A stretch of DNA of 64,000 nucleotides from Escallonia rubra (GCA_033065855.1 JAVXUO010000580.1:62001-126000); one strand, 5' to 3'. Numbered from the stretch's first letter, positions 1-12,560 are shown. The notes: generated from the letters alone by a model not told the origin. Program-made: numbers and translations.

Positions 1-64
1 GTGGTTCAACCATGGTTTCAGCCATGTAATTTCCGAAGGTTGGGCTTCAAGCCAGCTGTATTAA
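1..64 (+). CDS. C-terminal exon of unidentified gene X (partial)
   Basis: Frame from base 2 reads WFNHGFSHVISEGWASSQLY and then TAA at 62-64. A related exon lies at 19744-19871, where the matching stretch is QWFNYGFS, so this looks like real coding sequence shared by two copies. The gene runs off the left edge of the window. I do not recognise the family and infer no function. It is oriented away from the dioxygenase pseudogene that follows on the minus strand. Confidence 0.35.
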   Translation, partial: WFNHGFSHVISEGWASSQLY

Positions 65-1193
65 GCAGAGAAACTGAAATGGTGAAATGGGTTGCAGTGA
101 TCTCATTGAAATTGGCTGCTTTCCCAAGGTAAAGCACATGAGGGAAGCAACTCTGGATTGGCTTTGCATTTTCAAAGTCAAAACTGTCTTATATAATAAG
201 TTAGTCCAAATTAATGCCCTGTTTGTCCAAATTAGTGAGTAAATAGTCGTAGTTGCCGTGCACTTTTGTCGGAAAAAATGGTGATCGGGATAATTTTTGC
301 ATTGACTATTAAGATGATTTTAGTACTGTTTAATCTAATGAAACATGCTCGTGATAAGTGATATAATGTGATTGTTATCGTGCCCGTAACGAGAGACGCA
401 TGCCACATTGATTGATTTAAGTAATTACCAAAATGCCTCCTCAAAAACAGTGTTGCCCATATAAAAATTGAAAAAAAAAAGGATCTTGGTCAATGATATT
501 GAAGAAAATGGCAGTCACGTTTGCAATGATAATGCATAATACCAAAGGTTCCAAGATGACCATTGCAACAAGCCTTTTGGCTATCCAGCATATATATGGA
601 AGACGCCTCAAGTCAGTATTTATTTAATACCCGGTCAGTGATGTTTTTAGGTGGTGGTTGTTTATCCTGTTTAATGTCTATATGCTGTGTTGAGGGAGAA
701 GATATATGTTTATCTACGGACTTTATATCATTTTTGTTATCATTTTGTATTTTTTTTGTAGTTTAGTTACCCTCTTGCGATGCTACCGGATGGGAAGGTC
801 ATCTATGCATGTATGTCTGCTTTGCACTCTTCTTAATCTGTATATATTTCTATCATTGTTCCAAAAAAAAAAAAATTCACACCAAATTACTTCTTAAAAT
901 AGGTCAGGACGAATCAGGGCGAGGTCGGAGATTTTAGTCCATCGGATAGGGATGGTATTCCCATTCATTGACCCGATGGTGAGGCGGGTCCGAGTCGGAG
1001 TTGCGTATTTGGGCTACTGGGGCGGGTACTTTCATAATATCCGACTCGCTCCATTGCTGATTTGCCATTCATAGAGAATAATAAGTATATGATATTTCTG
1101 AAAAGTGGACTGATATTTCTGAAAAGTTGGCTCAGTATGCCAATAAAGTTTTACACTTCTGACCTACCTTATCTGAAAACTAGTTAATAAGGG
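65..1193. other. Intergenic; former 3' flank of dioxygenase pseudogene A
   Basis: No convincing gene is seen. Because the Mutator-like element duplicated 9 bp when it inserted, bases 1193 downward are the original continuation of the 3' flank of the minus-strand dioxygenase at 8849. A stretch near 900-1070 repeats GGGTC/GGCGGG-type motifs that resemble decayed hAT ends, but I see no terminal repeats or target duplication. Confidence 0.5.
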
Positions 1194-1592
1194 ATGAAAC
1201 TTGGGAAAATTAGGAAAGAGTGCGTTTTTGAATAAGATTTTTGGGGTGGGTGGTTTTTTTTTGGGAAATTGTGAAAAGAGGGGGGGTAACTTTGAAATCT
1301 CTGAAAAGTGGGTTAGATTGAAAAAAAATGGGTTTTTAGAAACTTACTATTTCTCCTTCCCCAAAATACCCTTCCCCGCCCAACTCTTCCTTCTCCCCCA
1401 ATCCCTTCAGACCCCTCCCCCTCCAAAATTCTGCCTACCCCCACTTCACCCCCCACCCTGCTGCTGTAACACCAGTAGTGTAAACCCATTTTGAGTGTAA
1501 CCATGAGTGCATGAGTGTAGTGTAATGTGTGTATGTGAGTGCTATGTGTGGTGATGTGTGTGTGAACCTGTGTGTGTGTATGTAATATATAT

Positions 1593-1736
1593 CCACGAAG
1601 TGGTGTTACAGAGGAAGGAGAATGAGATGAAAATGGGGAGCAAGGGAAGCTGCGTGAACAGTAACCACGAAGTGGTGTTACAGAGGAAGGAGAATGAGAT
1701 GAAAATGGGGAGCAAAGGAAGCTGCGTGAACAGTAA
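1593..1736. repeat. 72-bp tandem duplication in left arm
   Basis: Two head-to-tail copies of a 72-bp unit starting CCACGAAGTGGTGTTACAG lie at 1593-1664 and 1665-1736, followed by the start of a third. The mirror-image duplication is present in the right arm at about 7069-7218, so it predates or moved with the element. Confidence 0.85.
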
Positions 1737-2672
1737 CCACGAGCTGGTGGAGAGAAAGAAAAGAAAGGAAGAAGAAGAGAACCGAGCGGGTATTTGAGTT
1801 AGCGTTAAGTTTTGCACGTGCATATGTTAACGCAGGCTTATCGTTAGCAAGTGAAAATTTACAGTATAATACATTTGACCATATTAGAATTCTTGGCAAA
1901 GTTTTATAATTTTCTGAGATCGTATGAATTTTTAGTATTTTCTGTAATTTCAGATTTGGAAAATTCTTTTGGAGCCTTTAAACCCAGAAAATGTTCTGGG
2001 AAAAATTAGGGTAATGTTCTTATGGTATAAATAAGACTTAGTTTGAATTTGATGATTTTTGGAGTTGTTTTGCTATGATTTCCATATCGCATTGGTTTTA
2101 GCAAAACGAAAAATCTAAAAATATTTTTATGTCTTTTAAATTCTGATTTTTATTTCTATAATTTTTATATATACTTTAATGTTCTCATAAATATTATGGG
2201 ACTTTTTTTGCAGCTGGAAGTAATTATGGCTATTATTGGGTTTTCATTGTATTTAAAGAAATTATTTTAATTCGAAAAATATTCAAAAATTCAGAAAATG
2301 CATATTTTGACTTTTAATAATATTTTAAGCTATAAGAGTATTTTATTATAAATTCTAGAGTGTCGGTACCCGTTAAGGAGTGTATAGGATTTTTTGTCAG
2401 GTTGGCCGTGTGCGAGAACTGTTTTGAGTGCGCGATTTTCAGAGAGAGTGGGTACGCAGTGGGTAGTTGCCCACCCCCAGTAGCGGAGGCAGCGGGGGGC
2501 ACAGGGGGGCACGTGCCCACCTACTGCCTCCTTCTCTCTTAGAGAATGAGGGGCACCATCCGTTCACGGCTTCACAAATGGTTGTAGACGGTGATGTGTC
2601 CAGAAGTTGAAGGGGCTGCTGGTAGATGTTGATGTGTCCAGATGAAGGGGCTGGTTGTAGATGGTGATGTCT

Positions 2673-2703
<31 letters not shown>

Positions 2704-2895
2704 CAAGCGTTTGAAAAGTACTGATTGATGACAGCGGTTTATTTGTTTTTCTTCTCATTTGTTTTCGATAATGCCGAACAAGGAACAACATAAGGAAAAC
2801 AAGGATTACAATGCAATTTTGGTGATCTATTTGTATCCTTGCTTGCAGCAACAGAACCACAATGACAGAGATTAGTAAGAGGCAGGCTCTCGATG

Positions 2896-5800
2896 GAGGC
2901 GTGGAAGAGATAAAGTGCTTCATGTGTGAAACTTTTTGCACTTTATCTCTTCCAGAAATCTTGCGGGAACTAGATGACCTTGTAGGAATAATGGGGTCCC
3001 ATGAATAACAGCGGAGGCCATGTGCAAACGGTTTGTGGTGACACCAGTCATTTTCTGTGGAAACACAAGTCAATTTATGCAAAAGTGCCTGTCCGATTGT
3101 GCTCTTGCCGAAGGTGATTTTAAGTGAAACCATGTTTATTCGGTAAAATTTGCATAAATGCATTTATTAGTTTGCACAATTACTTATCATGATGGTAATT
3201 TGGGGTGTTTGGATCAATTGCACCGGACAAACATCCTTGTAATATGGCAACGTATTTAGAACTCCTTCTGGTTATTTGTAGCAAAATGAGTATAGCGTGA
3301 AAGCTCCAAATTTAGCAATAATATAAACACTTCTCAAAGTGTGTGCAAATATACAATATAAGTCTTGCCCAACTAAGTAGGGGGACTACAACGTGCAAAG
3401 TTGAAGCTTACGTGGCAAATACAGATGTTTCAAATGAATCCTAGGTGGTACAGGGCAGGCCACAATACCACATAGATTGTGAGATCCGTCCATGCGAGGA
3501 GGAATGAGTAAGTCCCAAAAAGTGACGCGCTCTGCCCGTTCCGCGAACAAATACAAGCTTCCAGATAGAGTACACCGTGCACAAGTGGAGCACCTTACGG
3601 GATAGTCAGGTCATTTTGCGCTTGCGCAACAAGGTCGTACGCGTTTTAGGTGACACAAGTCATTTTGTGCAGACAAGCAAGTACTTATGCACGACGGTGC
3701 TTGTCGGTTTGTGCCAATGCCCAAGTCCTTTATGTGCAGATGCAATACCGAATTTTTTTTTGGTAGGGGAAGAGCTTATGTCCGAACACCCCAAGTTTAC
3801 TTTTCGTATGCACATGGTGGGGCACAATACCACATAGATTGCGAGATCTATGTGGTAGCCAAGAAACCATGGGTAAGTCCCAAAAAGTGACGCGACCGAA
3901 GCCAAGCTTCTAGGCAGATTGCACCCTGCACGACCCCTTTGGACGTCGCGGTTAATATCGAACAACATTATTTCGTAATAAAACTGATCATTTGTGGGTC
4001 TATCTCATTTTATATGTCTAATTTAAACAGTGTGAGCGAGAACATTACAGGTTTAAAAAGGTGTGTGACCACAGCTTAAATATCATTACTCCATTGCCTA
4101 CTTAAATTGCATTCAAGAAGAAATCGTAGTTCTTAGCCAACTCTTCTATTGATGAGGGTCGTGTCTGACCACGCCCTCAATACAATGCAAAGCCAAACTC
4201 GAATACTGGACAACGCTATCGATAGCCATGTGTTCAAATGCGTGCACGTTCATGGTTGCAACCGTTATCTACTTACCAAATGGGGAACTAGTTTTGCACA
4301 GGGAATTCAGGCGGTGGTTTTGAAAAGCGTTTGCAAGACATCTCGTGTTTCTTGAAGGGGAAATAATCTATTCACATATATTAGTACTAGGTTGGCTTAA
4401 TTGGCCTGAATAGGGTAAGTTGGTACACTTCCACTATTGCCAGAAACCCAGACAATGGATGTTACAGTTTTTTTCGGTTTGTGTTACTATTCATCACATG
4501 TCATGTCTTAATATTCATTCACATGTCATGTGCCCAAAAAAATTCATCCAGACAATGGAAGTGCTCGTCTAGTTTACGTGCGAATATTGGGGTCCCATGA
4601 ACAACAAGGAAGTGAAATTGTAGGTGCAAACGGATCGTGGTGGCACCAGTTGGTTTGTGCGAAAACAACAGTCAATTTCTGCGAAAACACCAATCGGTTT
4701 CTGCAAAAACACCAGTCGGTTTCTGCAAAACCACCAGTCGATTTCTGCAAACGTGCTCGTCGGATTGTGCGGATGCGCAAGTCAATTTATGCAAAAGTTA
4801 GCATATGGGGTTCGGGCCCCGCAAGAAAAACGATCTCGGCGGGACCACTACATATGTGGGGGGCCCTTGCGGGCCCCACGCAAACACATTGCCGCCCTTG
4901 CACCTCTCATGTTCACTGAGGGCTGTCAGTGTCCCCTGCTAGTATGCGAACTCGGTTTTATGAAATTACGTAACCTCTCCGTTAGGGCACATCTTATCGC
5001 CCAGTTTCATCGTGGTTGTTTCGGCCATGAGGAGTCCGATGCGGGGTGGTTGATGTGTTTAGCGTGAATTTTCTAAGGAAGCGGAAGTGTAGACGCAAAC
5101 GGATCGTGGTGGCACCAGTCGGTTTCTGCAAAAACACCAGTCGGTTTCGCAAAACCACCGGTCAGTTTCGCAAAACTACCGGTCGGTTTCTGCAAATGTG
5201 CTCATCGGATTGTGCGGATGCGCAAGTCAATTTATGCAAAACTTACGGGGCGGAGCCCAGCTCCATTTCTTCTGGGTGGGAGCACTACATACGTGGGATG
5301 ACCGTGTGGAAATCACGGGCTAAGCGGAACATTGCCAACTTATACTATTCAACCTTTGCAGCGCATGGCCATCTTAGCCATGACCAAGGGCTGCTCGCTA
5401 ATATTATCTGTTGTTGAAAGTCCCGTAAAGGTACTTCTTCATGGGACCCCCTTATTCGCACGTAAACTAGACGAGCACGTCCCATAAAGGTACTTAAAAT
5501 GACCTTAGCCTTCCCCATGTACTTAAAATGACCTCCGTAAGTTTTGCATAAATTGACTTGCGCATCCGCACAATCCGATGAGCACATTCTCAGAAACCGA
5601 TCGGTGGTTTTGCGAAACCGACTGGTGTTTTTGCAGAAACCGACTGGTTTTTTTGCAGAAACCGACTAGTTCCACCACGATCTGTTTGCGTCTACACTTC
5701 CGCTTCCTTAGAAAATTCACGCTAAACACATCAACCACCCGCATTGGACTCCTCATGGCCGAAACAACCACGATGAAACTGGGCGATAAGATGCGCCCTA

Positions 5801-5902
5801 ACGGAGAGGTTACGTAATTTCATAAAACCGAGTTCGCATACTAGCAGGGGACACTGACAGCCCTCAGTGAACACGAGAGGTGCAAGGGCAATGTGTTTGC
5901 GA
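2896..5902. repeat. Core of the foldback element with a second, nested inverted repeat
   Basis: Between the long arms lies non-coding DNA. Bases 4882-5245 reappear inverted at about 5536-5902, making an inner foldback of about 365 bp per arm. A separate piece, 4560-4604 (ending in GGGGTCCCATGA), is inverted at about 5440-5482 and is not colinear with the inner arms, so the core has been rearranged. Weaker copies of the same module (GGGGTCCCATGA, then GCAAACGG, then a GTGGCACCAGTC-type start) occur near 2990-3110 and 3640-3730. No long credible reading frame is present. Confidence 0.65.
4639..4760. repeat. 21-23 bp tandem array (CACCAGTCGGTTTCTGCAAA)
   Basis: About five degenerate units of the form AAAACACCAGTCGGTTTCTGC lie head to tail. 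The same array recurs at about 5109-5200 and inverted at about 5585-5680. Each ends in a conserved tail containing TCGGATTGTGCGGATGCGC. The units are directly adjacent without unique spacers, so this is a minisatellite and not a CRISPR-type array. Confidence 0.75.
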
Positions 5903-6088
5903 GAGCCTGCCTCTTGCTAATCTCTGTCATTGTGGTTCTGTTGCTGCAAGCAAGGATACAAATAGATCACCAAAATTGCATTGTAATCCTTGTTTTCCTT
6001 ATGTTGTTCCTTGTTCGGCATTATCGAAAACAAATGAGAAGAAAAACAAATAAACCGCTGTCATCAATCAGTACTTTTCAAACGCTTG

Positions 6089-6136
<48 letters not shown>

Positions 6137-7230
6137 GACATCACCATCTACAACCAGCCCCTTCATCTGGACACATCAACATCTACCAGCAGCCCCTTCA
6201 ACTTCTGGACACATCACCGTCTACAACCATTTGTGAAGCCGTGAACGGATGGTGCCCCTCATTCTCTAAGCGAGAGAGAGGAGGCAGTAGGTGGGCACGT
6301 GCCCCCCTGTGCCCCCCGCTGCCTCCGCTACTGGGGGTGGGCAACTACCCACTGCGTACCCACTCTCTCTGAAAATCGCGCACTCAAAACAGTTCTCGCA
6401 CACGGCCAACCTGACAAAAAATCCTATACACTCCTTAACGGGTACCGACACTCTAGAATTTATAATAAAATACTCTTATAGCTTAAAATATTATTAAAAG
6501 TCAAAATATGCATTTTCTGAATTTTTGAATATTTTTCGAATTAAAATAATTTCTTTAAATACAATGAAAACCCAATAATATCCATAATTAAAAAAAAAAA
6601 AAAAAAAAGTCCCATAATATTTATGAGAACATTAAAGTATATATAAAAATTATAGAAATAAAAATCAGAATTTAAAAGACATAAAAATATTTTTAGATTT
6701 TTCGTTTTGCTATAACCAATGCGATATGGAAATCATAGCAAAACAACTCCAAAAATCATCAAATTCAAAATAAGTCTTATTTATACCATAAGATCATTAC
6801 CCTAATTTTTCCCAGAACATTTTCTGGGTTTAAAGGCTCCAAAAGAATTTTCCAAATCTGAAATTACAGAAAATACTAAAAATTCATACGATCTCAGAAA
6901 ATTATAAAACTTTGCCAAGTATTCTAATATGGTCAAATGTATTATACTGTAAATTTTCACTTGCTAACGATAAGCCTGCGTTAACATATGCACGTGCAAA
7001 ACTTAACGCTAACTCAAATACCCGCTCGGTTCTCTTCTTCTTCCTTTCTTTTCTTTCTCTCCACCAGCTCGTGGTTACTGTTCACGCAGCTTCCCTTGCT
7101 CCCCATTTTCATCTCATTCTCCTTCCTCTGTAACACCACTTCGTGGTTACTGTTCACGCAGCTTCCCTTGCTCCCCATTTTTATCTCATTCTCCTTCCTC
7201 TGTAACACCACTTCGTGGATATATATTACA

Positions 7231-8461
7231 CTAGTATAAAGCACGTGCGTTGCACGAGAATATAGTCGAGGAAAATATTTGAGGTGATATTATTATCTTA
7301 CTTGGGATAAAAAATAATGTAATTCAATTATGTTCTCAACTTTTTGTGAATTTTTTAGAAGAAATGTTATTTGATGATTGCAATTGTAATCAATTCAATG
7401 CTTGAAAATATTCTTTGTAAGCTTTGGATTGAAGAAATGTTTGATGGTACTGTTGAAAATAAAAGCAAATAGAAAACTTAAAAGAATGAATCTACTTCTT
7501 TATTTTTGTAAATTATTAAATTGGTTAATGGTTAAGATTTGTAATTTTCAAGACCAGGTCCTTTATGATTCATCAATAAGAAACACAAAACACTCAGTCT
7601 TCAACTGCAATAACCGAACATATTTTCAATTCAAATTTGCACCATATTTTAGCCTTGTTTTTTTATTTAACCCTTTTTTTTGTTTTCCTAACAATTTTCT
7701 GTTTCTTAATTATTTTTTCACGTATTTTAGATTCTTTATGTTTGTTTCGTTTTTCAAATTTTCAATTGGTTAATTGTTTACTAACCTAAAATGAGGAAAG
7801 AAAATTACAATTCTCATTAACCAGGTCAATATCTAATATTTATTTTATTTTAACTAAATTAAAAGAATATAATAAAGGAACTTTTTTGTTATGTTTTTCT
7901 TTCTCATCACACTTTTCATTTTTCAATCAATGTATAAAATAGATTCATTACCCAATATTATTTTAATTTCATCAAAATTTAAAAAGGAGTAATAAAAAAA
8001 GGGTAAGAATGTAATTAACGGAAGACATAATCGTCAAAAAATAATTTATAAAATTTATACTTTTAGAGGTAGTGCGCGCGCGCATACACCCACACACATG
8101 CATACATATATATAAATATATTTTTAACAACTACATATTTTGTTTCCCAATATGTAAATATTGATTTAGATTAAATTTATGACATAATGTTTCTTAAACA
8201 CAGTACAAAAAAACTAATTAGGGATGGTAAATTGTTATTGAAATAACTAACGGAGGGTAAAATCCAAAATGATTACACAATTAGTAATTAATAATAGTAT
8301 TTATGAAAGGGTAGGGTAATAATGGAGTAGTATTTATGAAAGGGTAGGGTAATAATGGAGTAGTAATTATTAAAGGACAAGATTGTTATTAGAGTGATTA
8401 ACGAAGGACAAAAATGGAATAAAAAGATTTACAAGATTCGTACTTTTATAGGTAGTATAGA
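7231..8461 (-). mobile_element. Non-autonomous Helitron inserted in right arm
   Basis: Read on the minus strand it starts TCTATACTACCTATAAAAGT at 8461 and ends CTAG at 7231. The end is preceded by a short hairpin (CGTGCAACGCACG, 7244-7256) about 9 nt upstream. The host sequence on either side joins as ...GTGTGTA|TGTAATAT..., an A^T target with no duplication, exactly as Helitrons insert. The uninterrupted site is still present in the left arm of the foldback element (around 1571-1590). No Rep/helicase is encoded. A 38-bp internal direct duplication lies at about 8296-8365. Confidence 0.88.
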
Positions 8462-9097
8462 TACACACACACAGGTTCACACACACATCACCACACATAG
8501 CACTCACATACACACATTACACTACACTCATGCACTCATGGTTACACTCAAAATGGGTTTACACTACTGGTGTTACAGCAGCAGGGTGGGGGGTGAAGTG
8601 GGGGTAGGCAGAATTTTGGAGGGGGAGGGGTCTGAAGGGATTGGGGGAGAAGGAAGAGTTGGGCGGGGAAGGGTATTTTGGGGAAGGGGAAATAGTGAGT
8701 TTCAAAAAACCCATTTTTTTTCAATCCAACCCACTTTTCAGAGATTTCAAAGTTACCCCCCCTCTTTTCACAATTTCCCAAAAAAAAACCACCAACCCCA
8801 AAAATTTTACCCAAAAACCCACTTTTTCCTAATTTTCCCATGAAACTTTTAAGCAGAATTATAAACTTTCACTGCATCAATTGGTCTCTTCCCTTGCTGG
8901 TAGTACTGGAAGTAGGAACCAACATAATGCTTCACTTTTTTGTATAACCTTGGTCGTTTGTCATCAACAAGCTCCTCCACTGGCTCAATCTCCTTTTCGG
9001 ATTCTGGAGTACAGAACATAGCCAGAGTGCACCTCTCACTTTCTGAGTTTGTCAGCACCCTATGCATTGGGATCTTGAAAAGTCCATTGCTCATTAT

Positions 9098-9607
9098 CTG
9101 TATGTATGAAGGTAAGAAGAGTGTCTTCTTTAACATGTACTACAGCTAATTCAAAATTTGCTAAGTGGGAATATTATCCATTTACAGAGCACATGTTTCT
9201 GACTAACAGAGAACACATTGAAACGAATGGGGATAAATGTGCAGATAACCTACACCAAATACCTTGAAGTCTGCTCAAACTTCAAGGTAATTGCGATGGT
9301 TACCTACAAGTGGCATCGGCTATAAGAGCTAACGAAAGTGCTAATGTGGCAGCTTGTTATAGCTACTATGTCAGCAACCAGTTCCAGCTTATAGGCGAAT
9401 GTTAGTCGTAGGGCACCATTTGGTTCAAAATGGAATATCGAAGGTGCTAATTGGCGACATCAAGTATCAGGGTGGTAGCTGAAGCTTCTCAAAACTCAAG
9501 GTAATTCGTATAATCATTACTCCTTGACATTCAAATGAAGCTAAACTTACGTATCAGTCAGACAGTTGTATTGGGCTTGCATTGTGATCGAATGACAATC
9601 TGATTAC
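9098..9607 (-). other. Intron 3 of dioxygenase pseudogene A
   Basis: Lies between the donor after GATCAGCTTGAG (GTAATC, 9607 downward) and the acceptor CAG before ATAATGAGC at 9097. It contains nothing else that I recognise. Confidence 0.7.
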
Positions 9608-9928
9608 CTCAAGCTGATCCCCAGCGTTAACAAGAAGAGCGTGACGAATGATGGAACTCTCACCCACTGACCATCTTTAATTTGAGGACCTGAAGACCTT
9701 CCACTTGTTTCTCTTGCATCAGTATGGTAATTGCTGATCCATCTGCATGTGGTTTGAGTCCTAGGACCAGGTCAGGCCTTGGACACCGAGGGTAGAAGTT
9801 AAATCGTGCATGCATATTTGCTCGCTCTCCGTATTGGTTCAAGAAACAATTTTTCTCCACGCATAAGGACCTTGCCATAGCCTTGAGGAGCTGTTCAGTC
9901 ATCAGTCGTAAATGCGTAGTATATTCAT

Positions 9929-11761
9929 TGTTGCCGAGGAAAGATGGTCCGCATGCCACGTGAGGTGCCACAAAGGATGCAGTCTGCGTTGGCTTCCAAG
10001 TAGACAAAGTGGGAGACAGCAAGGATGGAGCAAGGGCTGAGAGCAAGGCTCCCCAGGCAGGACGCAAGGGCTGGCAGTGCCGCGTCAGCAGGGAGACGAC
10101 GAACAAGGGCGACAGTCAACTGTCGACGGTCCGCGTCAAGGGTGCAGCGTCAAGAGTCCGATGTCGAGAGCTCAAATGTGTTTCTCTCACTAGAAATCCA
10201 GAGAGAATGAGTTTTAGAGAGAAAGTGAAATGTTGAAAATGAGAGAGAAGTCCTTGAATAAGCTCCAAAGTCCACTATATATAGGCACAAATGCGCGCGT
10301 GTCATCAGCCGACACGTGTCGTCCTCCGGGAGCGACACGTCGCCGTAGAGGGTCCCGCAGTCTTGATTGTCCGTCAAATTGCCGGTCCCCGAGTTCGTGT
10401 CGTCCTGCCCTTGCAGCGTCCATCTGCCTGTCTGAGAAGACTGACCACACTGCGGTAGCATGGTCAGAGTAGCCCGTTGCCCCAGCCTCCAGTCCAAGCC
10501 CTTACTGAATCCCACGAGATGCGTCAAGAGACGCGCCGAGATCCTGGCAGCGGTGAGGGTTGCCCCTGCAGCCAACTGCTAGGCGTGCCGGCCACGATGC
10601 CCTCCGAGGACCTGCTCCCGTCCCGGAGTGACTCGCGGTTCATTGCCCTGGTGGTGTCGATGATCAATGATAACATGAGCGCACATGCTATGCTTAGGGT
10701 CCGTGGGGAGGGGTCTTCGTGCCGGAGCACTACGAGCGGAGCCCCCCGTGAGTCCGTCGGGTGATTGTGCCGGCGATGGCCTTAGGGTTGTAAGCCCATC
10801 CTTGTTGCGAAGGCCGGAGCCTCCGGTTGATTGTGCCCGCGAGGGCCGGAGCCCGTTGGTTGATTATGCTGGCGAGGGCCGGAGCCCCCGGTCGAGTGTG
10901 CCCGCGATGGCCGGAGCCCGTCGGTTGATTGTGCTGGCGAGGGCCGGCGCCCCCGGTTGATTGTGCCCGCGAGGGCTGGAGCCCGTTGGTTGATTATGCT
11001 GGCGAGGGCCGGAGCCCCCGGTTGATTGTGCCCGCGATGGCCGGAGCCCGTCGGTTGATTGTGCTGGCGAGGGCCGGAGCCCCCGGTTGATTGTGCCGGT
11101 GAGGGCATTAGGGTTGCGAGCACGTCCCGCGGCGAGGGCCGGAGCCTTGTCAGTTTGATTGAGCCGGCGAGGGCTTCATGGTTGCGAGCCCGTCCCGTCG
11201 CGAGGGCCGGAGCCCCGTCAGTTTGATTGAGCCGGCGAGGGCTTCATGGTTGCGAGCCCGTCCCGCCGCGAGGGCCGGAGCCCCGTCACTTTGATTGAGC
11301 CGGCGAGGGCATTAGGGTTGCGCGCCCGTCCCGCCGTGAGGGCCGGAGCCCCGTCACTTTGATTGAGTCGGCGACAGAGCGTTGCGCTACTGAAGATAGC
11401 GGGTGAGTGTTGTTGGAGCGCGAAGTCAGTGCCGCTCGGCAAGTTCCCCTCTTCGCAGGGCAATGGAGGCCGACCCCTTGGGGTGGCCGACCCCCTTGGG
11501 TGGCCGACCCCTTGGGTGGCCGACCCCCTTGGGTGGCCGACCCCTTGGGGGTGGCCGACCCCCTTGGGTGGCCGACCCCTTGGGGGTGGCCGACCCCCTT
11601 GGGGTGGAGCACGCTTTCGATCGCCGTCTGGATGCTCGAGGCGCGGAGCACTTTGACCGAGCAATCTTGTTGAGCGATGTTGACCACCAAATGGGTGACG
11701 TGTCGCGCCACTAGGATCTCTTAGCGGGCCCCGGGGTGCGGTCCAGAATAGGTTGTGAACA
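9929..11761 (-). repeat. Downstream (3') LTR
   Basis: 1833 bp, colinear with 16791-18505. The TATA-like CTATATATAG is at 10275-10284. Internal arrays: about 30-bp units alternating GGTTGATTGTGCC and GGTTGATTATGCT between GGCGAGGGCCGGAGCCC blocks (about 10805-11100), and a 17-20 bp array of GGGTGGCCGACCCCTTG units (about 11468-11607). Confidence 0.88.
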
Positions 11762-11867
11762 TAAGCCCCCTGCGTGCGGGGTGCGCAGAGGGGCAGCCCG
11801 AGCGGGCGCCGTACGCATAAACGATGTTGGATGCACTCGTTCATGGTCGTTGCTTAGTGCTTAGAGC

Positions 11868-12560
11868 CCGCTGCGAGGGCCGGAGCCCCCGGTTGATTGT
11901 GCCGGCGATGGCTATAAGGTTGTGAGCCGATCCCGAATGCGAGGGCCGGAGCCCCGTCGCTTTGATTGAGACGGCGATGGCTATAAGGTTGTGAGCCCAT
12001 CCCGGATGCGAGGGCCGGAGCCCCGTCGCTTTGATTGAGACGGCGATGGCTATAAGGTTAAGAGCCCATCCCGGATGCGAGGGCCAGAGCCCCGTCGCTT
12101 TGATTGAGACGGCGAGGGCTATAAGGTTAAGAGCCCATCCCGGATGCAAGGGCCGGAGCCCCGTCGCTTTGATTGAGACGACGATGGCTATAAGATTAAG
12201 AGCCCATCCCGGATGCGAGGGCCCGAGCCCCGTCACTTTGATTGAGACGGCGAGGGCTATAAGGTTGTGAGCCCATCCCGGATACGAGGGCCGGAGGGCC
12301 GGAGCCCCGTCGCTTTAATTGAGACGGCGATGGCTATAAGGTTAAGAGCCCATCCCGGATGCGAGGGCCGGAGCCCCGTCGCTTTGATTGAGACGGCGGA
12401 AGGCTATAAGGTTAAGAGCCCATCCCGGATGGGAGGGCCGGAGCCCCGTCGCTTTGATTGAGACTGCGATGGCTATAAGATTAAGAGCCCATCCCGGGTG
12501 GGAGGGCCGGAGCCCCGTCGCTTTGGCGAGGGCCGGAGCCCCCGGTTGATTGTGCCGGCG
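11868..12560. repeat. 69-bp satellite array inside LTR element
   Basis: About nine head-to-tail units of 69 bp that contain GAGGGCCGGAGCCCCGTCGC and GGCTATAAGGTTAAGAGCCC. The GAGGGCCGGAGCCCC core is shared with the LTR arrays, so the internal satellite and the LTR are related. Confidence 0.85.

Larger units (their letters stand above)
1194..8848. mobile_element. Mutator-like foldback element with 9-bp target duplication
   Basis: The element proper is 1203-8839. It begins GGGAAAATTAGGAAA and ends with the reverse complement (TTTCCTAATTTTCCC, allowing a few mismatches inward). It is flanked by the perfect direct repeat ATGAAACTT at 1194-1202 and 8840-8848. A 9-bp duplication is the hallmark of Mutator-like transposons. 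The left arm is about 1203-2895. The right arm is about 5903-8839 and includes a 1231-bp Helitron; without it the two arms are within about 15 bp of the same length. The arms are nearly identical by eye, apart from CT-repeat length, a poly-A expansion at 6591-6608 and scattered substitutions. No transposase is visible, so the element would be non-autonomous. It sits immediately after the stop codon of dioxygenase pseudogene A. Confidence 0.85.

Noticed and set aside
1201..1494. 97-residue open frame and its mirror at 8548-8841
   Set aside because: It lies in the terminal inverted repeat of the foldback element and is Phe/Pro-rich by composition only.
2670..2698. AG/CT tracts (also 6093-6134, 60042-60066) as regulatory elements
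   Set aside because: Simple sequence repeats within transposons, differing in length between otherwise identical arms.
4639..5680. 21-bp repeats as a CRISPR-like array
   Set aside because: There are no spacers, they lie inside a eukaryotic transposon, and units are degenerate and present in both orientations.
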